Shown here: one piece after another, positions 1 to 8,141 of the stretch
How the letters are laid out: every line of letters starts with the position of its first letter
Numbering within the stretch: position 1 is the first letter of the stretch
From: Sphingomonas glacialis
Lineage (GTDB): Bacteria; Pseudomonadota; Alphaproteobacteria; Sphingomonadales; Sphingomonadaceae
Direction: 5' to 3'
Length of the DNA stretch: 64,000 nt
Assembly: GCF_014653575.1 (NCBI RefSeq)
Contig: NZ_BNAQ01000002.1
Span: 682,001-746,000, forward strand
The notes under the pieces: generated by a model
The model's input: the letters and a program-made list of their open reading frames with translations, nothing else
Database searches by the model: none
Told to the model about the DNA's origin: nothing
Position numbers and translations under genes: made by a program

Positions 1-209
1 TCCTCGCTATAGATCGGATAATATCCATATTTTTCAACGGTAGGTGGTTCGAGTCCCGGAAGAAGCATCTAACCTATTGAGCATGGTTGCTCACCGCTGC
101 CCATTGAGCCCTTAGCGTTCTCGTTTGATTCACGCTCGACGTTCCACAGATGTTCATTGACGCTCACCGACAACCAAGCCAATGTGAGGGAACAATGTGG
201 GGAAACAAA
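1..209. other. Left edge of the element, upstream of integrase
   Basis: No gene seen. A tRNA T-loop-like string (GGTTCGAGTCC) lies at about 46-56 and runs into CCCGGAAGA at 55-63. The latter is a 9-bp direct match to the tRNA-Leu acceptor region at 21931-21939, so this may be the left attachment half-site. The surrounding bases do not fold as a tRNA. The 21-bp repeat at 185-205 lies just upstream of the integrase start. Confidence 0.4.
185..205 (+). repeat. 21-bp direct repeat, left copy
   Basis: Begins TGAGGGAACAATGTGGGG and ends with three further A. It is identical to 21848-21868, next to the opposite end of the element. It contains two GGGAA units 12 bp apart and overlaps the integrase ribosome-binding region. 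The likely role is an integrase arm-type site or an integrase autoregulation operator. Confidence 0.7.
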
Positions 210-1508
210 ATGGGTAAGCTGACGCCTGCTGAAGTGTTGAGCGCACAGCCTGGCAGGCTAGCCGATGGCGACGGCCTTTACCTGCTGACACAGCCTATTC
301 GCACTAAGCTGGGTAGCGCTAAGGCCACTGCGAAGACCGTCCATACGAAGACCTGGGTGCTGCGCGTCCAAGTCGATGGCAAGCGCCGCGATATTGGGTT
401 GGGCACCGTGGATGTCGCCCGGCTTGGGCCGAAGAAGACCACGCCGCGCATCGCAATTCCGGTCGCCGACCTGTCGATCCTTCAGCGGAAGCTGCTGACG
501 TTGGCCGAAGCACGCCAGAAGGCGGAAATATTGCGGCGCGCGGCCAAAGATGGGCTGAACCCGGTCGTTGAGCGCGATCGTAGCCGGCAGGAGATCCCCA
601 GTTTCGAGAAAGCCGCCAAGAACGCGCACGAAGCGCTGAAATCGGGATGGAAGGAGAAGGGAGCCAAGACCTTCCTCAGTTCGCTCGAAAACCACGCCTT
701 TCCAACGTTAGGCAATGTGCGTGTCGATCAGATTACCGCCGCCCAAATAACAACCGCACTCGCGCCGATCTGGACCAGCAAGCCCGATATGGCGCGCAAG
801 GTGCGGCAGCGTATCGGAACGGTGCTCAACTTTGCCCACGGCAAAGGGTGGAGGACGACTGAGGCGCCCGGGAAGTCGGTGACCGTGGGACTGCCCCGCC
901 AGCCTAAGGGCGGCAACTACAAATCAATGCCGTTTGCTGACGTGCCGGCGTTCATGCAGGAACTTCGATCCAGCGCACCGACGAAAGGCCGACGCGCCTT
1001 AATGCTGCATATCCTTACCGCCGCCCGGGGCGGCGAAGTTCGGCGCGCGCGGTGGGGACAGATCGATCTGGATAAATGCGATTGGAACCGCCCCGAGGAA
1101 ATCATGAAGGGTGTGCATGCCCCGGCCCACACCGTCACGCTTAACTCGCCTGCAATTGCTCTCCTGATGGAGATCAAAGGAGCGTCTACCCCCAATCCGA
1201 ACGACTTGATCTTCCCGGGTGAGCGCGGGGCGATCATGTCCGATATGACGATGAACAAGGTGATGCGCACTGCCAATCGGCCGTATGACGTGCATGGCTT
1301 CCGCAGTTCGTTTCGCGATTGGGCAGCCGAGACGATGCCCGACGTCCCAGACCCTGTCGCTGAGGCTGCTATAGCCCACATCGTGCCGGACAAAGTGGTC
1401 CGCGCCTACAAGCGCACGAACTTCATCGAGATGCGCCGGAAGCTCCTCGAAGCGTGGGGCGGATACATCATGACGAATGCTATTAGGGCTGCGATCAATG
1501 GGAACTGA
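210..1508 (+). CDS. Tyrosine-type site-specific integrase (DUF4102/P4-like)
   Basis: Catalyses integration and excision of the element by tyrosine-recombinase strand exchange. With the start at ATG 210 the protein is 432 aa. The N-terminus (MGKLTPAEVLSAQPGRLADG) is the DUF4102 arm-binding domain of P4-type integrases, followed by a SAM-like core-binding region. Catalytic residues are readable: Arg about 273 (LTAARGGEVRRARW), His 362 and Arg 365 (VHGFRSSFRDW), His about 390 and nucleophile Tyr 400 (VVRAYKRTN). The set is complete, so the enzyme should be active. I chose ATG 210 over the in-frame ATGs at 150 and 195 because GGGGA lies 6 nt upstream and family members begin here. The stop overlaps the next start by 11 bp. 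This family commonly targets tRNA 3' ends, in keeping with tRNA-Leu at the other end. Confidence 0.93.
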   Translation: MGKLTPAEVLSAQPGRLADGDGLYLLTQPIRTKLGSAKATAKTVHTKTWVLRVQVDGKRRDIGLGTVDVARLGPKKTTPRIAIPVADLSILQRKLLTLAEARQKAEILRRAAKDGLNPVVERDRSRQEIPSFEKAAKNAHEALKSGWKEKGAKTFLSSLENHAFPTLGNVRVDQITAAQITTALAPIWTSKPDMARKVRQRIGTVLNFAHGKGWRTTEAPGKSVTVGLPRQPKGGNYKSMPFADVPAFMQELRSSAPTKGRRALMLHILTAARGGEVRRARWGQIDLDKCDWNRPEEIMKGVHAPAHTVTLNSPAIALLMEIKGASTPNPNDLIFPGERGAIMSDMTMNKVMRTANRPYDVHGFRSSFRDWAAETMPDVPDPVAEAAIAHIVPDKVVRAYKRTNFIEMRRKLLEAWGGYIMTNAIRAAINGN

Positions 1509-2244
1509 TACTGCAGACGGGCTACTGCCGATGCCGACTGAAGCGGATTTCAAGGCCGCGGCTGCAGAAGTGCGTGCAACGCATTGGTATGCGCGTGGGC
1601 CAGCCAAACTGGGTGTGCGCGCCACTCTGGATCAGCTTCACGCGAAGCTCACCACATCTACCGAGCTATACGAAACGGGTGGTCTGGATGATCAGCGGTA
1701 TGCCGTCGTTGACGCGCTCAACGCCATCCAGGAATTCCTGATTGGCCAGGGCTTCAACCCCAATGTGCTCAAGCCCGCTCACCGCCCGATAGAAGCCCTC
1801 GTGGAACAGTACAATAATGGGCTCGATCCCATGTTCGCGGAACGCCGCAACGAGCAAGGCGGAAGGCAGAGAACCTCGCCAGACGAGCAGCATAGAACGG
1901 GGGCGCTCGCCGCGATGGCGCAGTTCTGGATCGAGATACATCCGCGTGGTGATCAGCAACTGGCGGAGGCGGCTCGCCGACTCCGCGGCCGTTTTTTCGG
2001 ATCGGACATCGATGCTGACGATCTTCTCACCGCACGAAAGAAAGCCAGCAAGCACCGTCGCGCCAAGCAATTCGATCATCCGATCGTTTACACCGCTATG
2101 TCGGTCCGCCGAATGATCGACGGGTATGCCGCCGACTACGGGCCGGCGAAAGCCGTAACGCTCGCCATATGGCACCTGAACTATCTCGCGCCGGCAACCG
2201 AAACTGGAAACTGGCAAACGATCAAAGGGGAACCGGTGAAATAG
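1498..2244 (+). CDS. Element protein of unknown function
   Basis: A 248-aa protein whose ATG lies inside the last codons of the integrase gene, so the two are probably translationally coupled. It has no signal peptide or membrane segment. The C-terminal half is rich in Arg/Lys and Ala (for example LLTARKKASKHRRAKQFDHP). I do not recognise the family. Its position directly behind integrase suggests an accessory of integration or early regulation, but that is inference. A 377-aa ORF on the opposite strand overlaps it; this strand is preferred because of the coupling and consistent gene direction. Confidence 0.6.
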   Translation: MGTDTADGLLPMPTEADFKAAAAEVRATHWYARGPAKLGVRATLDQLHAKLTTSTELYETGGLDDQRYAVVDALNAIQEFLIGQGFNPNVLKPAHRPIEALVEQYNNGLDPMFAERRNEQGGRQRTSPDEQHRTGALAAMAQFWIEIHPRGDQQLAEAARRLRGRFFGSDIDADDLLTARKKASKHRRAKQFDHPIVYTAMSVRRMIDGYAADYGPAKAVTLAIWHLNYLAPATETGNWQTIKGEPVK

Positions 2245-2334
2245 TCGAAAACCCCCGGGTGTTTTCTCCGGGATTCGGGGCGGAAATCTCTCGTTGCCCG
2301 CCGGTGCATACCGGCATCCATTAGGAGCAACGCA

Positions 2335-2520
2335 ATGGACGAGCCGTTTCTCTCCATACCCCAGGCCCAAGCCGAGCTTGGCGGCATTAGCCGGGCGAAC
2401 GCTTACAACCTGATCAACCGTGGCGATCTCGAACTGGTGAAGCTCGGCCGGAAGAGCCTTATCACTGGCCGCTCGATCAACCGGCTGAAGAACAAGCTGC
2501 TTGAGCAGATCGCTGCGTGA
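2335..2520 (+). CDS. AlpA/excisionase-like small HTH DNA-binding protein
   Basis: A 61-aa protein preceded by a good ribosome-binding site (AGGAGC, 7 nt before the ATG). The sequence has the helix-turn-helix_17/MerR-like pattern of phage excisionases and AlpA regulators: a short helix (SIPQAQAELGGISRANAYNL), then a wing-like stretch (GDLELVKLGRKSLITGRSI) and a closing helix (NRLKNKLLEQI). Proteins of this type bend attachment DNA as excision factors or activate integrase transcription. Its place just after integrase in a tRNA-integrated element fits this role. Whether it acts as Xis or as an activator cannot be decided from sequence. Confidence 0.75.
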   Translation: MDEPFLSIPQAQAELGGISRANAYNLINRGDLELVKLGRKSLITGRSINRLKNKLLEQIAA

Positions 2521-2526
2521 TCGACC

Positions 2527-2736
2527 ATGCTCATCACAGCCAGGACCGCGCCCGTTAAAGCGCGAAAGGGTCGCACAACGCCAGCCGTGCGACCCTTTAC
2601 GAAAATGCTCATCACCAGCGAAGCCGATGATAGCACCGCGACCATTCGCCTTCAACATTTGAATACCCGTTGCGGGGTTAACGGGAACCGCGCGCACCTC
2701 ATCGCAGGCTTGGCCTGGGGCGAGGCGTTCGCATGA
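2527..2736 (+). CDS. Small ORF of unknown function overlapping a hairpin
   Basis: A possible 69-aa protein starting 6 nt after the previous stop. Its TGA overlaps the next gene's ATG (ATGA at 2733-2736), which supports translation of at least its 3' part. A strong 12-bp inverted repeat (2565-2598) lies inside it. ATG 2605, just after the hairpin, is an alternative start giving 43 aa. The string ATGCTCATCAC occurs at both candidate starts. No domain is recognisable. It may be a leader-type ORF or not coding at all. Confidence 0.35.
   Translation: MLITARTAPVKARKGRTTPAVRPFTKMLITSEADDSTATIRLQHLNTRCGVNGNRAHLIAGLAWGEAFA
2565..2598 (+). terminator. Terminator-like or attenuator-like hairpin
   Basis: Perfect 12-bp inverted repeat AAAGGGTCGCAC / GTGCGACCCTTT around a 10-nt loop. 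It is not followed by a T run in either direction, so it may be an attenuator, a rho-assisted terminator or a protein-binding palindrome between the AlpA-like gene and the downstream operon. Confidence 0.5.
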
Positions 2737-3038
2737 ACATTCAGTCTTACCCCCATGGTGCGGCAGATGGCGCCACCGACACTTCGCGTCGGGCGGCAAG
2801 ATCGCTCGACGTTGGAGTCAGTCGCCTCCAGCGCATCGCTCTTGTCGCTATTCGCGAGGCGGGCGGACGCGGGCTTACCACGCACGAGCTGGCGGCGCGG
2901 GTCAACATACACCGCGATACCATGCAACCCCGCACGTCGGAATTGCGGAAGCGCGGCTTGATCCGGGACAGCGGCGGCCGGCGGCATAATTTCAGCGGCA
3001 AGTTTGCAATCGTATGGATCGCGGGAGGCGGATCATGA
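2733..3038 (+). CDS. Small winged-helix DNA-binding protein
   Basis: A 101-aa protein. Residues about 28-85 read as a winged helix: VSRLQRIALVAIREAG forms the first helix, then GLTTHELAARVNIHRDTMQP as helix-turn-helix and RTSELRKRGLIRDSGGRR as recognition helix and wing. Similar small proteins precede replication genes in phages and elements and act as local regulators or accessory replication proteins. Both ends overlap neighbouring ORFs by ATGA (2733-2736 and 3035-3038), so it belongs to one translationally coupled operon with the primase gene. Confidence 0.65.
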   Translation: MNIQSYPHGAADGATDTSRRAARSLDVGVSRLQRIALVAIREAGGRGLTTHELAARVNIHRDTMQPRTSELRKRGLIRDSGGRRHNFSGKFAIVWIAGGGS

Positions 3039-3250
3039 CCCATGAGTTCGCGAACCATCGCGAGGCGGCGATGGCAATCCTCACTAGCGGCGCGGTCCTC
3101 AGTCGGAAAGAGGGGCAGTTCCTCGGCGGTTGCGCTTTCGATTTCGGGCCGCTGACAGAAAAGCAGATCAATTGGCTGTCGATCCTGCTCGATCGTCATG
3201 CCGTTCGGGCCGCGGTCCCCGTCGCGGTTCCGCGCGGAGCCGTGCATTGA
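3035..3250 (+). CDS. Small phage-type protein of unknown function
   Basis: A 71-aa protein from ATG 3035, which overlaps the previous stop by ATGA. The readable core (LTEKQINWLSILLDRH) is like a short motif common in small proteins encoded next to element replication genes. No enzymatic residues are evident. The TGA overlaps the following TTG start (TTGA at 3247-3250). A longer version from an upstream start at 3014 is less likely given the coupling. Confidence 0.55.
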   Translation: MTHEFANHREAAMAILTSGAVLSRKEGQFLGGCAFDFGPLTEKQINWLSILLDRHAVRAAVPVAVPRGAVH

Positions 3251-3615
3251 GCGCGCGCATCTATTGGGGCGCTGCCTGGAAGCGCGCCCGGGACCTTCGC
3301 GCAAGCCGCGGAAAGGCCCCTCGCCTCGCGGTTCGGCGTGCTATCCTGCTTCGGCAGGGTGCGAATGGATCGTGGATCGTCGGCATCCATGAATGGCGCT
3401 TTGGCATCTGGAAGCCGCCGACCTGGCTATGCGGATGGAGCACTCTGCCCGACGCGCGGAAAGCCGCGCTCGATGCCTGGGACCAGCACCGGCTCCCGCT
3501 GCTGTGGGCTTACCATGGTGAACGCTACATGCGCCCGTTCTTCCGCAACCTCAACGAGCCACCGATCCATGCTGCCGCTCGTTCATCCGACAATACAATC
3601 GAGAGGGCCGCATGA
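3247..3615 (+). CDS. Hypothetical element protein
   Basis: A 122-aa protein starting at TTG 3247, which overlaps the previous stop. It is rich in Trp and basic residues (WGAAWKRARDLRASRGKAP; WIVGIHEWRFGIWKPP). No family is recognised. Its stop overlaps the start of the primase-helicase gene (ATGA at 3612-3615), so it is part of the replication operon and could be a primase partner. The longer ORF from 3130 would overlap the previous gene extensively and is not favoured. Confidence 0.5.
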   Translation: MSARIYWGAAWKRARDLRASRGKAPRLAVRRAILLRQGANGSWIVGIHEWRFGIWKPPTWLCGWSTLPDARKAALDAWDQHRLPLLWAYHGERYMRPFFRNLNEPPIHAAARSSDNTIERAA

Positions 3616-5738
3616 TGGCGACCGCAGCAAACCTGCCCGAGCCGCTCGACTTCGCGCAACTGATGACCCAAGTCGCGACCCGCCTGCTCGGCACGCCCAA
3701 CGAACGCATGTCGAAAGGCTCCCGCCTCCGCTTTGGCACGCACGGATCGATGGAAATCGACACTGACGAGGGTTGGTTCTGCAATCACGAGTCGGATGGT
3801 GACCGTAGCGCGCGCGGTGGCGTCCTAGACCTGATCCAGCATCGCCAGCGCTGCGACCGAGCAGGCGCGCTGCGTTGGCTCGAGGATCAGGGCTTGAAGG
3901 ATCGCACCCCCGTGGTCGCTGGGACAATCGCCAGAAAGTTCTACGATTATCGCGGGCCTGATGGGACAGTTCTTTTCCGCGTCGAGCGGCGCGGCAAAGA
4001 CATGTCACCGCCGTTCCTGCAGCACGGTCCGGACGGGTGCGGCGGCTTCCATTCCGCCCGCGGGTGCATGCAGGGCGTGGCTCGCGTGCCCTATCGCTTG
4101 CCCGAGCTTCTGGCGGCCGATCCTGCGGCGATCGTCTACGTCTGCGAGGGCGAGAAGGACGTCGACCGCCTTACGCGCGAAGGACTGGTCGCGACCACCA
4201 ATCCGGGCGGCGCTGGCAAGTTTACCGCAGATCTAGCCGTCCATCTCGCCGGGCGTCGTGTCGTGGCGCTCGAGGATAATGACGCTCCCGGCGCAGCCCA
4301 TGTTGCCGCAGTGCTGAAGGTGCTTGCCGGTGTCGCCGGCCAAGCGGCGGCGCTTAAGCTCCCCGATTTGCCGCCGAAGGGTGACGTCAGCGACTGGCTC
4401 GACACCAAGAGCAGCATAGGTTCGAACCGCGTCTTTGATTTGACGCAGTTGTCAGAGGGCGCCTTGACCGCGCCTGTGGCGAAGGCCGACATATTCGACA
4501 TCGCCGACCTGGCGGTATGGGCACGCACCGCGCCGTCCCCGAAGGCGTTCATCATGGCGCCGTTCATTCCACGCGATGACGTCGTGATCATCACCGGCGA
4601 CGGCGGGACCAACAAATCGACGCTCGCGCTGCAGATCAGTGCCTGCGCAGCTGCCGGGAAGCGGTTGCTCGGCATGGACGTCGTGCCCGGCCCCGCGCTC
4701 TACATCACCGCCGAAGACGACCAGCGCGAGAACCATTGGCGGCTCGACAAGATCGCCCAAACCATCGGCACAACCGTCGACCGCCTTATCGGCCGGTTGC
4801 ACATTGTCAGCCTCCGTGGCCGGATGAACAATGAGCTGGCGACTTTCGACAGCGAGGGGAAATTGCGGGCGTCGCCCGCATACAAGACGCTGCGGGCCAC
4901 GATCGAGCACACCGGCGCCAAGCTAGTCACCCTCGACAACGTTGCTCACCTGTTCGCCGGCAACGAGAACGACCGCAGCCACGTCACTGCGTTCGTGAAC
5001 CTGCTGTACCAGATCTGCGGCGATCTAGGCGTCACCATCCTGCTGATCGCCCACCGCAACAAGGCTGGCGATTCCTACTCGGGCAGCACGGCGTGGCTCA
5101 ACGCGGTGCGGTCGCAGCTCCTTATGGAACGCCACAACAAGGACGACCCGGACGCCCGCCGGCTGTCACTTGGTAAGGCGAACTATGCGCGTCAGGGCGA
5201 GTCCGTGGAATGTCGCTGGCACGACTTCGCACTGATCCTGAATTCCGACCTGCCCGAAGATCAGCGCCGCGTGCTTGCCGCCACGATCCAGGCCACCGCA
5301 GACAATGCCGCCTTCCTCGCGTGCCTGGCAGAACGCACGCGACAGGGCCGTGGAGTGTCCGATGGATCAGGCACGAACTATGCGCCGGCGGTGTTCGCGG
5401 AGATGCCCGAGGGGCGCAATATCGGCAATGATCGGATGAAGGCTGCGATGGAACGGCTGTTCCGGATCAACCGGATTGAGAAGGCAATCCTATGGCGGGA
5501 CAAGGCGAAATCGCGTGACGTTTCGGGTCTGCGCGAGGTGGCCGAAACTTCCCCGACCGACCACCCCGACCGCCCCCCGACCACGCTCCCCGACCGCCCC
5601 CGACCAGTACCCCCGACCGACACCCCAAACACACCCTCCCCTAAAGGGGATACCGGCGCGGCCTCTCGGGCCACCGCGCCCGCTAATTCCCTGATGATCT
5701 TAGCGCCCGGTGAAGGGGGTGACGATGTCGAGCTGTGA
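3612..5738 (+). CDS. TOPRIM primase / RepA-like AAA helicase
   Basis: A 708-aa replication protein. Residues about 20-90 look like a degenerate primase N-terminal domain. A TOPRIM segment follows around 175-260 (VCEGEKDVDRL ... VVALEDNDAPG). A RecA-like AAA_25 ATPase occupies about 315-560, with Walker A GDGGTNKST near 330 and Walker B LVTLDNVAHLF near 437. The last 70 residues are a Pro/Thr/Asp-rich low-complexity tail encoded by C-rich tandem-like DNA (about 5545-5640). Such proteins prime and unwind DNA for autonomous replication of phages, satellites and plasmid-like elements. The gene is the last of a translationally coupled run starting at 2733. Its presence suggests the element can replicate after excision. 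Confidence 0.85.
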   Translation: MMATAANLPEPLDFAQLMTQVATRLLGTPNERMSKGSRLRFGTHGSMEIDTDEGWFCNHESDGDRSARGGVLDLIQHRQRCDRAGALRWLEDQGLKDRTPVVAGTIARKFYDYRGPDGTVLFRVERRGKDMSPPFLQHGPDGCGGFHSARGCMQGVARVPYRLPELLAADPAAIVYVCEGEKDVDRLTREGLVATTNPGGAGKFTADLAVHLAGRRVVALEDNDAPGAAHVAAVLKVLAGVAGQAAALKLPDLPPKGDVSDWLDTKSSIGSNRVFDLTQLSEGALTAPVAKADIFDIADLAVWARTAPSPKAFIMAPFIPRDDVVIITGDGGTNKSTLALQISACAAAGKRLLGMDVVPGPALYITAEDDQRENHWRLDKIAQTIGTTVDRLIGRLHIVSLRGRMNNELATFDSEGKLRASPAYKTLRATIEHTGAKLVTLDNVAHLFAGNENDRSHVTAFVNLLYQICGDLGVTILLIAHRNKAGDSYSGSTAWLNAVRSQLLMERHNKDDPDARRLSLGKANYARQGESVECRWHDFALILNSDLPEDQRRVLAATIQATADNAAFLACLAERTRQGRGVSDGSGTNYAPAVFAEMPEGRNIGNDRMKAAMERLFRINRIEKAILWRDKAKSRDVSGLREVAETSPTDHPDRPPTTLPDRPRPVPPTDTPNTPSPKGDTGAASRATAPANSLMILAPGEGGDDVEL

Positions 5739-5832
5739 TCCCTTCCGCGGTCCGCAGGGCAATGACGCGACAGTAAAATACAGGGAAGTAGAGGGTGGGG
5801 TGCTGGACGTCCGCAATTTCGCCAGCCCCTAA
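5725..5832 (+). CDS. Possible 35-aa small protein
   Basis: ATG 5725 lies inside the end of the primase gene and is preceded by a strong ribosome-binding site (AAGGGGGT, 5 nt before). It encodes a 35-aa peptide (starting MSSCDPFRGPQGND) and ends at TAA 5830. The good spacing and overlap argue for translation. No function can be suggested. Confidence 0.4.
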   Translation: MSSCDPFRGPQGNDATVKYREVEGGVLDVRNFASP

Positions 5833-5916
5833 ACGAGCTAGGCGGCGAAGACCGATGAATGGCGATCTCGCGCTGCGGGGCAGCCGACTGCCCTGAAACA
5901 ACAGGAAGGAAACAGC

Positions 5917-6225
5917 ATGGCCTACCCCGAAAATACGGTGCAAATACGGAGCGCTTCCGCCTCGGTGAGCGATGGCATCTTCGCCAAGACCGCCTTTGCC
6001 CGCGACCTAATCCGGCTTCGCTTCCGGCGCCTAAGGCTGTCGCAAAGCGCCTTCGCCGATCGGTTCGGCCTCACGTTCGGCTTGATGAAGGACCAGGAGC
6101 AGGCGCGCGTTGCACCTTCCCGAGCGTTGCGGGTGCTGATTGCCGCGATCGAGCTTGATCCGGAGCTAATCGAGCGTGCCGCGCGCGTAGCCGCAGAGCG
6201 TTGGAGTGCGGATGTTCCGCAATAA
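5917..6225 (+). CDS. Helix-turn-helix DNA-binding protein
   Basis: A 102-aa protein with AAGGAA upstream of the ATG. Residues about 30-80 form an XRE-like helix-turn-helix (LIRLRFRRLRLSQSAFADRF then GLTFGLMKDQEQARVAPSRA) followed by the helix ALRVLIAAIELDPELIERA. This layout is that of small HTH proteins related to antitoxin or NadS-type regulators. No toxin gene is adjacent. It more likely represses an element promoter; the IR at 6274-6298 just downstream is a candidate operator. Confidence 0.6.
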   Translation: MAYPENTVQIRSASASVSDGIFAKTAFARDLIRLRFRRLRLSQSAFADRFGLTFGLMKDQEQARVAPSRALRVLIAAIELDPELIERAARVAAERWSADVPQ

Positions 6226-6273
6226 CCGGACGCCGTAAAGGGGCTGGGCTCTAGTATCGGGCAAGATGCCGCC

Positions 6274-6298
6274 CCGTTAAATAAAGGGCATTTAACGG
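6274..6298. promoter_or_regulatory. Inverted repeat, operator-like, in a 307-bp gap
   Basis: CCGTTAAA (6274-6281) and TTTAACGG (6291-6298) form a perfect 8-bp inverted repeat with a 9-nt spacer. The string GGCTCTAGT is duplicated on either side (6247-6255 and 6297-6305). The gap 6226-6532 has no convincing gene. It also holds an alternating CG tract near 6330-6344, and a poly-T/AT-rich stretch before the ATG at 6533 that could be a promoter. Confidence 0.4.
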
Positions 6299-6532
6299 CT
6301 CTAGTGCGGGCGGTCCGCAGTTACGAGAGCAATACGCGCGCGCGCGCGAGAAACCACTTGGCATAGCGCGCGAAATGTATCACAAGAATGCGTGCGGTTG
6401 ATCGATCTTCACGCACCCTTGCGCGGTTGAAATCCTCCGCGCCTTTTCGCGGCTGACCCAAGGGCTCCGCGCTTCCCGCCGTTGAACCCCACCCCGGTGA
6501 TGTTGATATTTTTTTCAAATGGAGTGTGTTCT

Positions 6533-6691
6533 ATGGCACGCGGCACGACCCCACAGGATTCCGCCACAACGCTGCGACTTCCGCATGGTTTGCGGGCAGA
6601 TGCGGCGATCAAGGCGAGCCAGCAAGGCGTTAGCCTCTCTGAGCTGGTGCGCGGCGCGCTTCGGCGCGAGCTCACCCAGGTTAGCAACTGA
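6533..6691 (+). CDS. Ribbon-helix-helix (CopG/Arc-like) protein
   Basis: A 52-aa protein from ATG 6533, preceded by an AT-rich promoter-like stretch. The pattern is ribbon-helix-helix: a beta strand (ATTLRLPHGLRADAAI), then KASQQGVSLSELVRGALRRE. These proteins dimerise and bind operator repeats. The next gene starts 1 nt after its stop, so it leads an operon with the putative virion genes and may autoregulate it. No toxin partner is recognised downstream. Confidence 0.65.
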   Translation: MARGTTPQDSATTLRLPHGLRADAAIKASQQGVSLSELVRGALRRELTQVSN

Positions 6692-6692
6692 G

Positions 6693-7217
6693 ATGGACGC
6701 CACGCACGGCGCCTTGACGATCGAAGGCCTCGAGCTTCCGCAATTCGATGCCAATGCCGGCGTAGGACTTGTGGCCTCGCTGGCCTTGCTCGGTTCCGCC
6801 AACGGCGATTTGAGCGCGCAACGCTATATCCGAGATGATTGGTCGGCCAACCTTTACGCGCCGGAACGGGAAGGCCCCGATTCCGATCTGAGGGACGCTG
6901 GCGGGCTGCTTTTGGCTCGGTTGTGTGCCGCGCATGGCGACGCGACGGACGCGAACATGCTTGCAATGCTCTTGTTCAACGCCGGGCTTCGGTTCCGCGA
7001 TCGGGGCCGGTTCTCGATCGGTTGGGAGTGCGTCGCCGAAGCGCTGAGCCTGTACGAACGCCTAGGCGCTGCCGGCGATGCTGAGGCGGTCGAAACCGCA
7101 AAGGGGATTATGGCGTCCGTGCCTGTCGAAGTGATCGAAATGGCCAAGAATTACTCTCTTCAGGGGAACAGAGATGGAGCCGAACCGGCGCCCACTTGCA
7201 TCCGCACAGTCCACTAA
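6693..7217 (+). CDS. Hypothetical alpha-helical protein, TPR-like
   Basis: A 174-aa protein from ATG 6693, immediately after the RHH gene. The first part is MDATHGALTIEGLELPQFDA. The middle and end are helical with tetratricopeptide-like spacing (GGLLLARLCAAHGDATDANM; FSIGWECVAEALSLYERLGA). No catalytic motif is seen. Because it lies in the operon with the M15 peptidase and the large ejection-type protein, a virion or packaging role is possible. The longer ORF from 6519 overlaps the RHH gene and is rejected. Confidence 0.55.
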   Translation: MDATHGALTIEGLELPQFDANAGVGLVASLALLGSANGDLSAQRYIRDDWSANLYAPEREGPDSDLRDAGGLLLARLCAAHGDATDANMLAMLLFNAGLRFRDRGRFSIGWECVAEALSLYERLGAAGDAEAVETAKGIMASVPVEVIEMAKNYSLQGNRDGAEPAPTCIRTVH

Positions 7218-7335
7218 GACGGTGGCGGAATTGCTTGCACAACACGCCCCCGTGGAAGCGCTCGGCGTGCCAGCTCAGCCCCCCGGCGGGATGCTCGGTC
7301 TCGCTGGCCACCTTGAAACGCAGGACGCAGAATGA
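7174..7335 (+). CDS. Small 53-aa element protein
   Basis: ATG 7174 lies inside the end of the previous gene and the stop overlaps the next start (ATGA at 7332-7335), so it bridges two genes in a coupled operon. The product starts MEPNRRPLASAQSTKTVAEL and is Pro/Ala rich. A purine-rich GGGGAACAGAG segment just upstream can serve as ribosome-binding site. No family is recognised. In small phages a short ORF at this place often encodes a minor structural or assembly protein. Confidence 0.5.
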   Translation: MEPNRRPLASAQSTKTVAELLAQHAPVEALGVPAQPPGGMLGLAGHLETQDAE

Positions 7336-8141
7336 TGGCAGGCATGGGCTCGTTCTTCGGTCGCGCCAATCCTGGCTTGCAAGGTGATTTCAACGGCTAC
7401 GCTGGGCAGGACCAGCTGGGCGGGATGACGGGCATTGCTCCGCCACTGCCCGCGCCTGCCCCCGCCCCGTTCGTGTGGGGCAAGGGCGGGACGAAGCTGA
7501 CCCCCGCGCAGTTGCTCTTCCAGCAGCAGCAGGCTGCGCAGCTCTCCCAATCCGATTATTCCCCGGTGTCGTCGGTTTGGCAGGGCCTTGGTCGCGTCGT
7601 GGACAATGTGCGCGGCGCGTTCGAGACGCGCGCTAACAAGAAGGAAGCCGTGGCGCAGCAGACGCAGCAGGCATCTGTTGCGCAGGCGCTGCTAGACGGG
7701 AGTGGCGGCAATGCAGCGATTAGCGCCGCATATGCCACCGGCAATAAAGACCTCGCAGAACTGGGCGGTAAGGTATTTGACGTGGGGCACCCGAAAGCCA
7801 CCGCGCCGCACTATTGGGAAACCAACAACGGCTCGCTCGGCATGGTCGGGGCCGATGGAAAGCCGGCCATTGTCTATCAGGATCCGACGCCCAAGGTTAC
7901 CACGATCGCAGTCGATAACCATGACGGCACGCAGACGCTCTATCGCGTGGGGCCGGATGGCGTGCCCCTTGGCGCAGGCCTCCAAGGGGCGGCTGCGAAT
8001 ACCGGCGCACCATCGGTGCCAGCGGTCGGGACTGTAGAGGACGGCCATCGATTTACGGGCGGCGACCCCTCGGTCCCAAGCAACTGGCAGCCTGTGGCGG
8101 CGGGAGGTGCGGCCCCCAGCGGGACCGCCACCTTTCGCTAG
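7332..8141 (+). CDS. Putative virion-associated protein
   Basis: A 269-aa protein. The N-terminal 50 residues are Gly/Pro rich ([11 protein letters not shown]). Residues 65-130 are Gln/Ala-rich helical ([28 protein letters not shown]). The C-terminal half contains short beta-rich repeats (NDG-type turns; [17 protein letters not shown]). The sequence GRANP recurs near the N-terminus of the 1130-aa protein two genes downstream, a sign that the two are functionally linked, for example as internal virion proteins. It has no signal peptide. Confidence 0.5.
   Translation: MMAGMGSFFGRANPGLQGDFNGYAGQDQLGGMTGIAPPLPAPAPAPFVWGKGGTKLTPAQLLFQQQQAAQLSQSDYSPVSSVWQGLGRVVDNVRGAFETRANKKEAVAQQTQQASVAQALLDGSGGNAAISAAYATGNKDLAELGGKVFDVGHPKATAPHYWETNNGSLGMVGADGKPAIVYQDPTPKVTTIAVDNHDGTQTLYRVGPDGVPLGAGLQGAAANTGAPSVPAVGTVEDGHRFTGGDPSVPSNWQPVAAGGAAPSGTATFR

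Noticed and set aside
1..70. Possible tRNA gene at the left edge (GGTTCGAGTCC string)
   Set aside because: Flanking bases do not form T-stem or acceptor pairs, and no anticodon arm can be drawn.
1666..2799. 377-aa minus-strand ORF in the element
   Set aside because: Overlaps three plus-strand genes that are coupled; no domain and no ribosome-binding site noticed.
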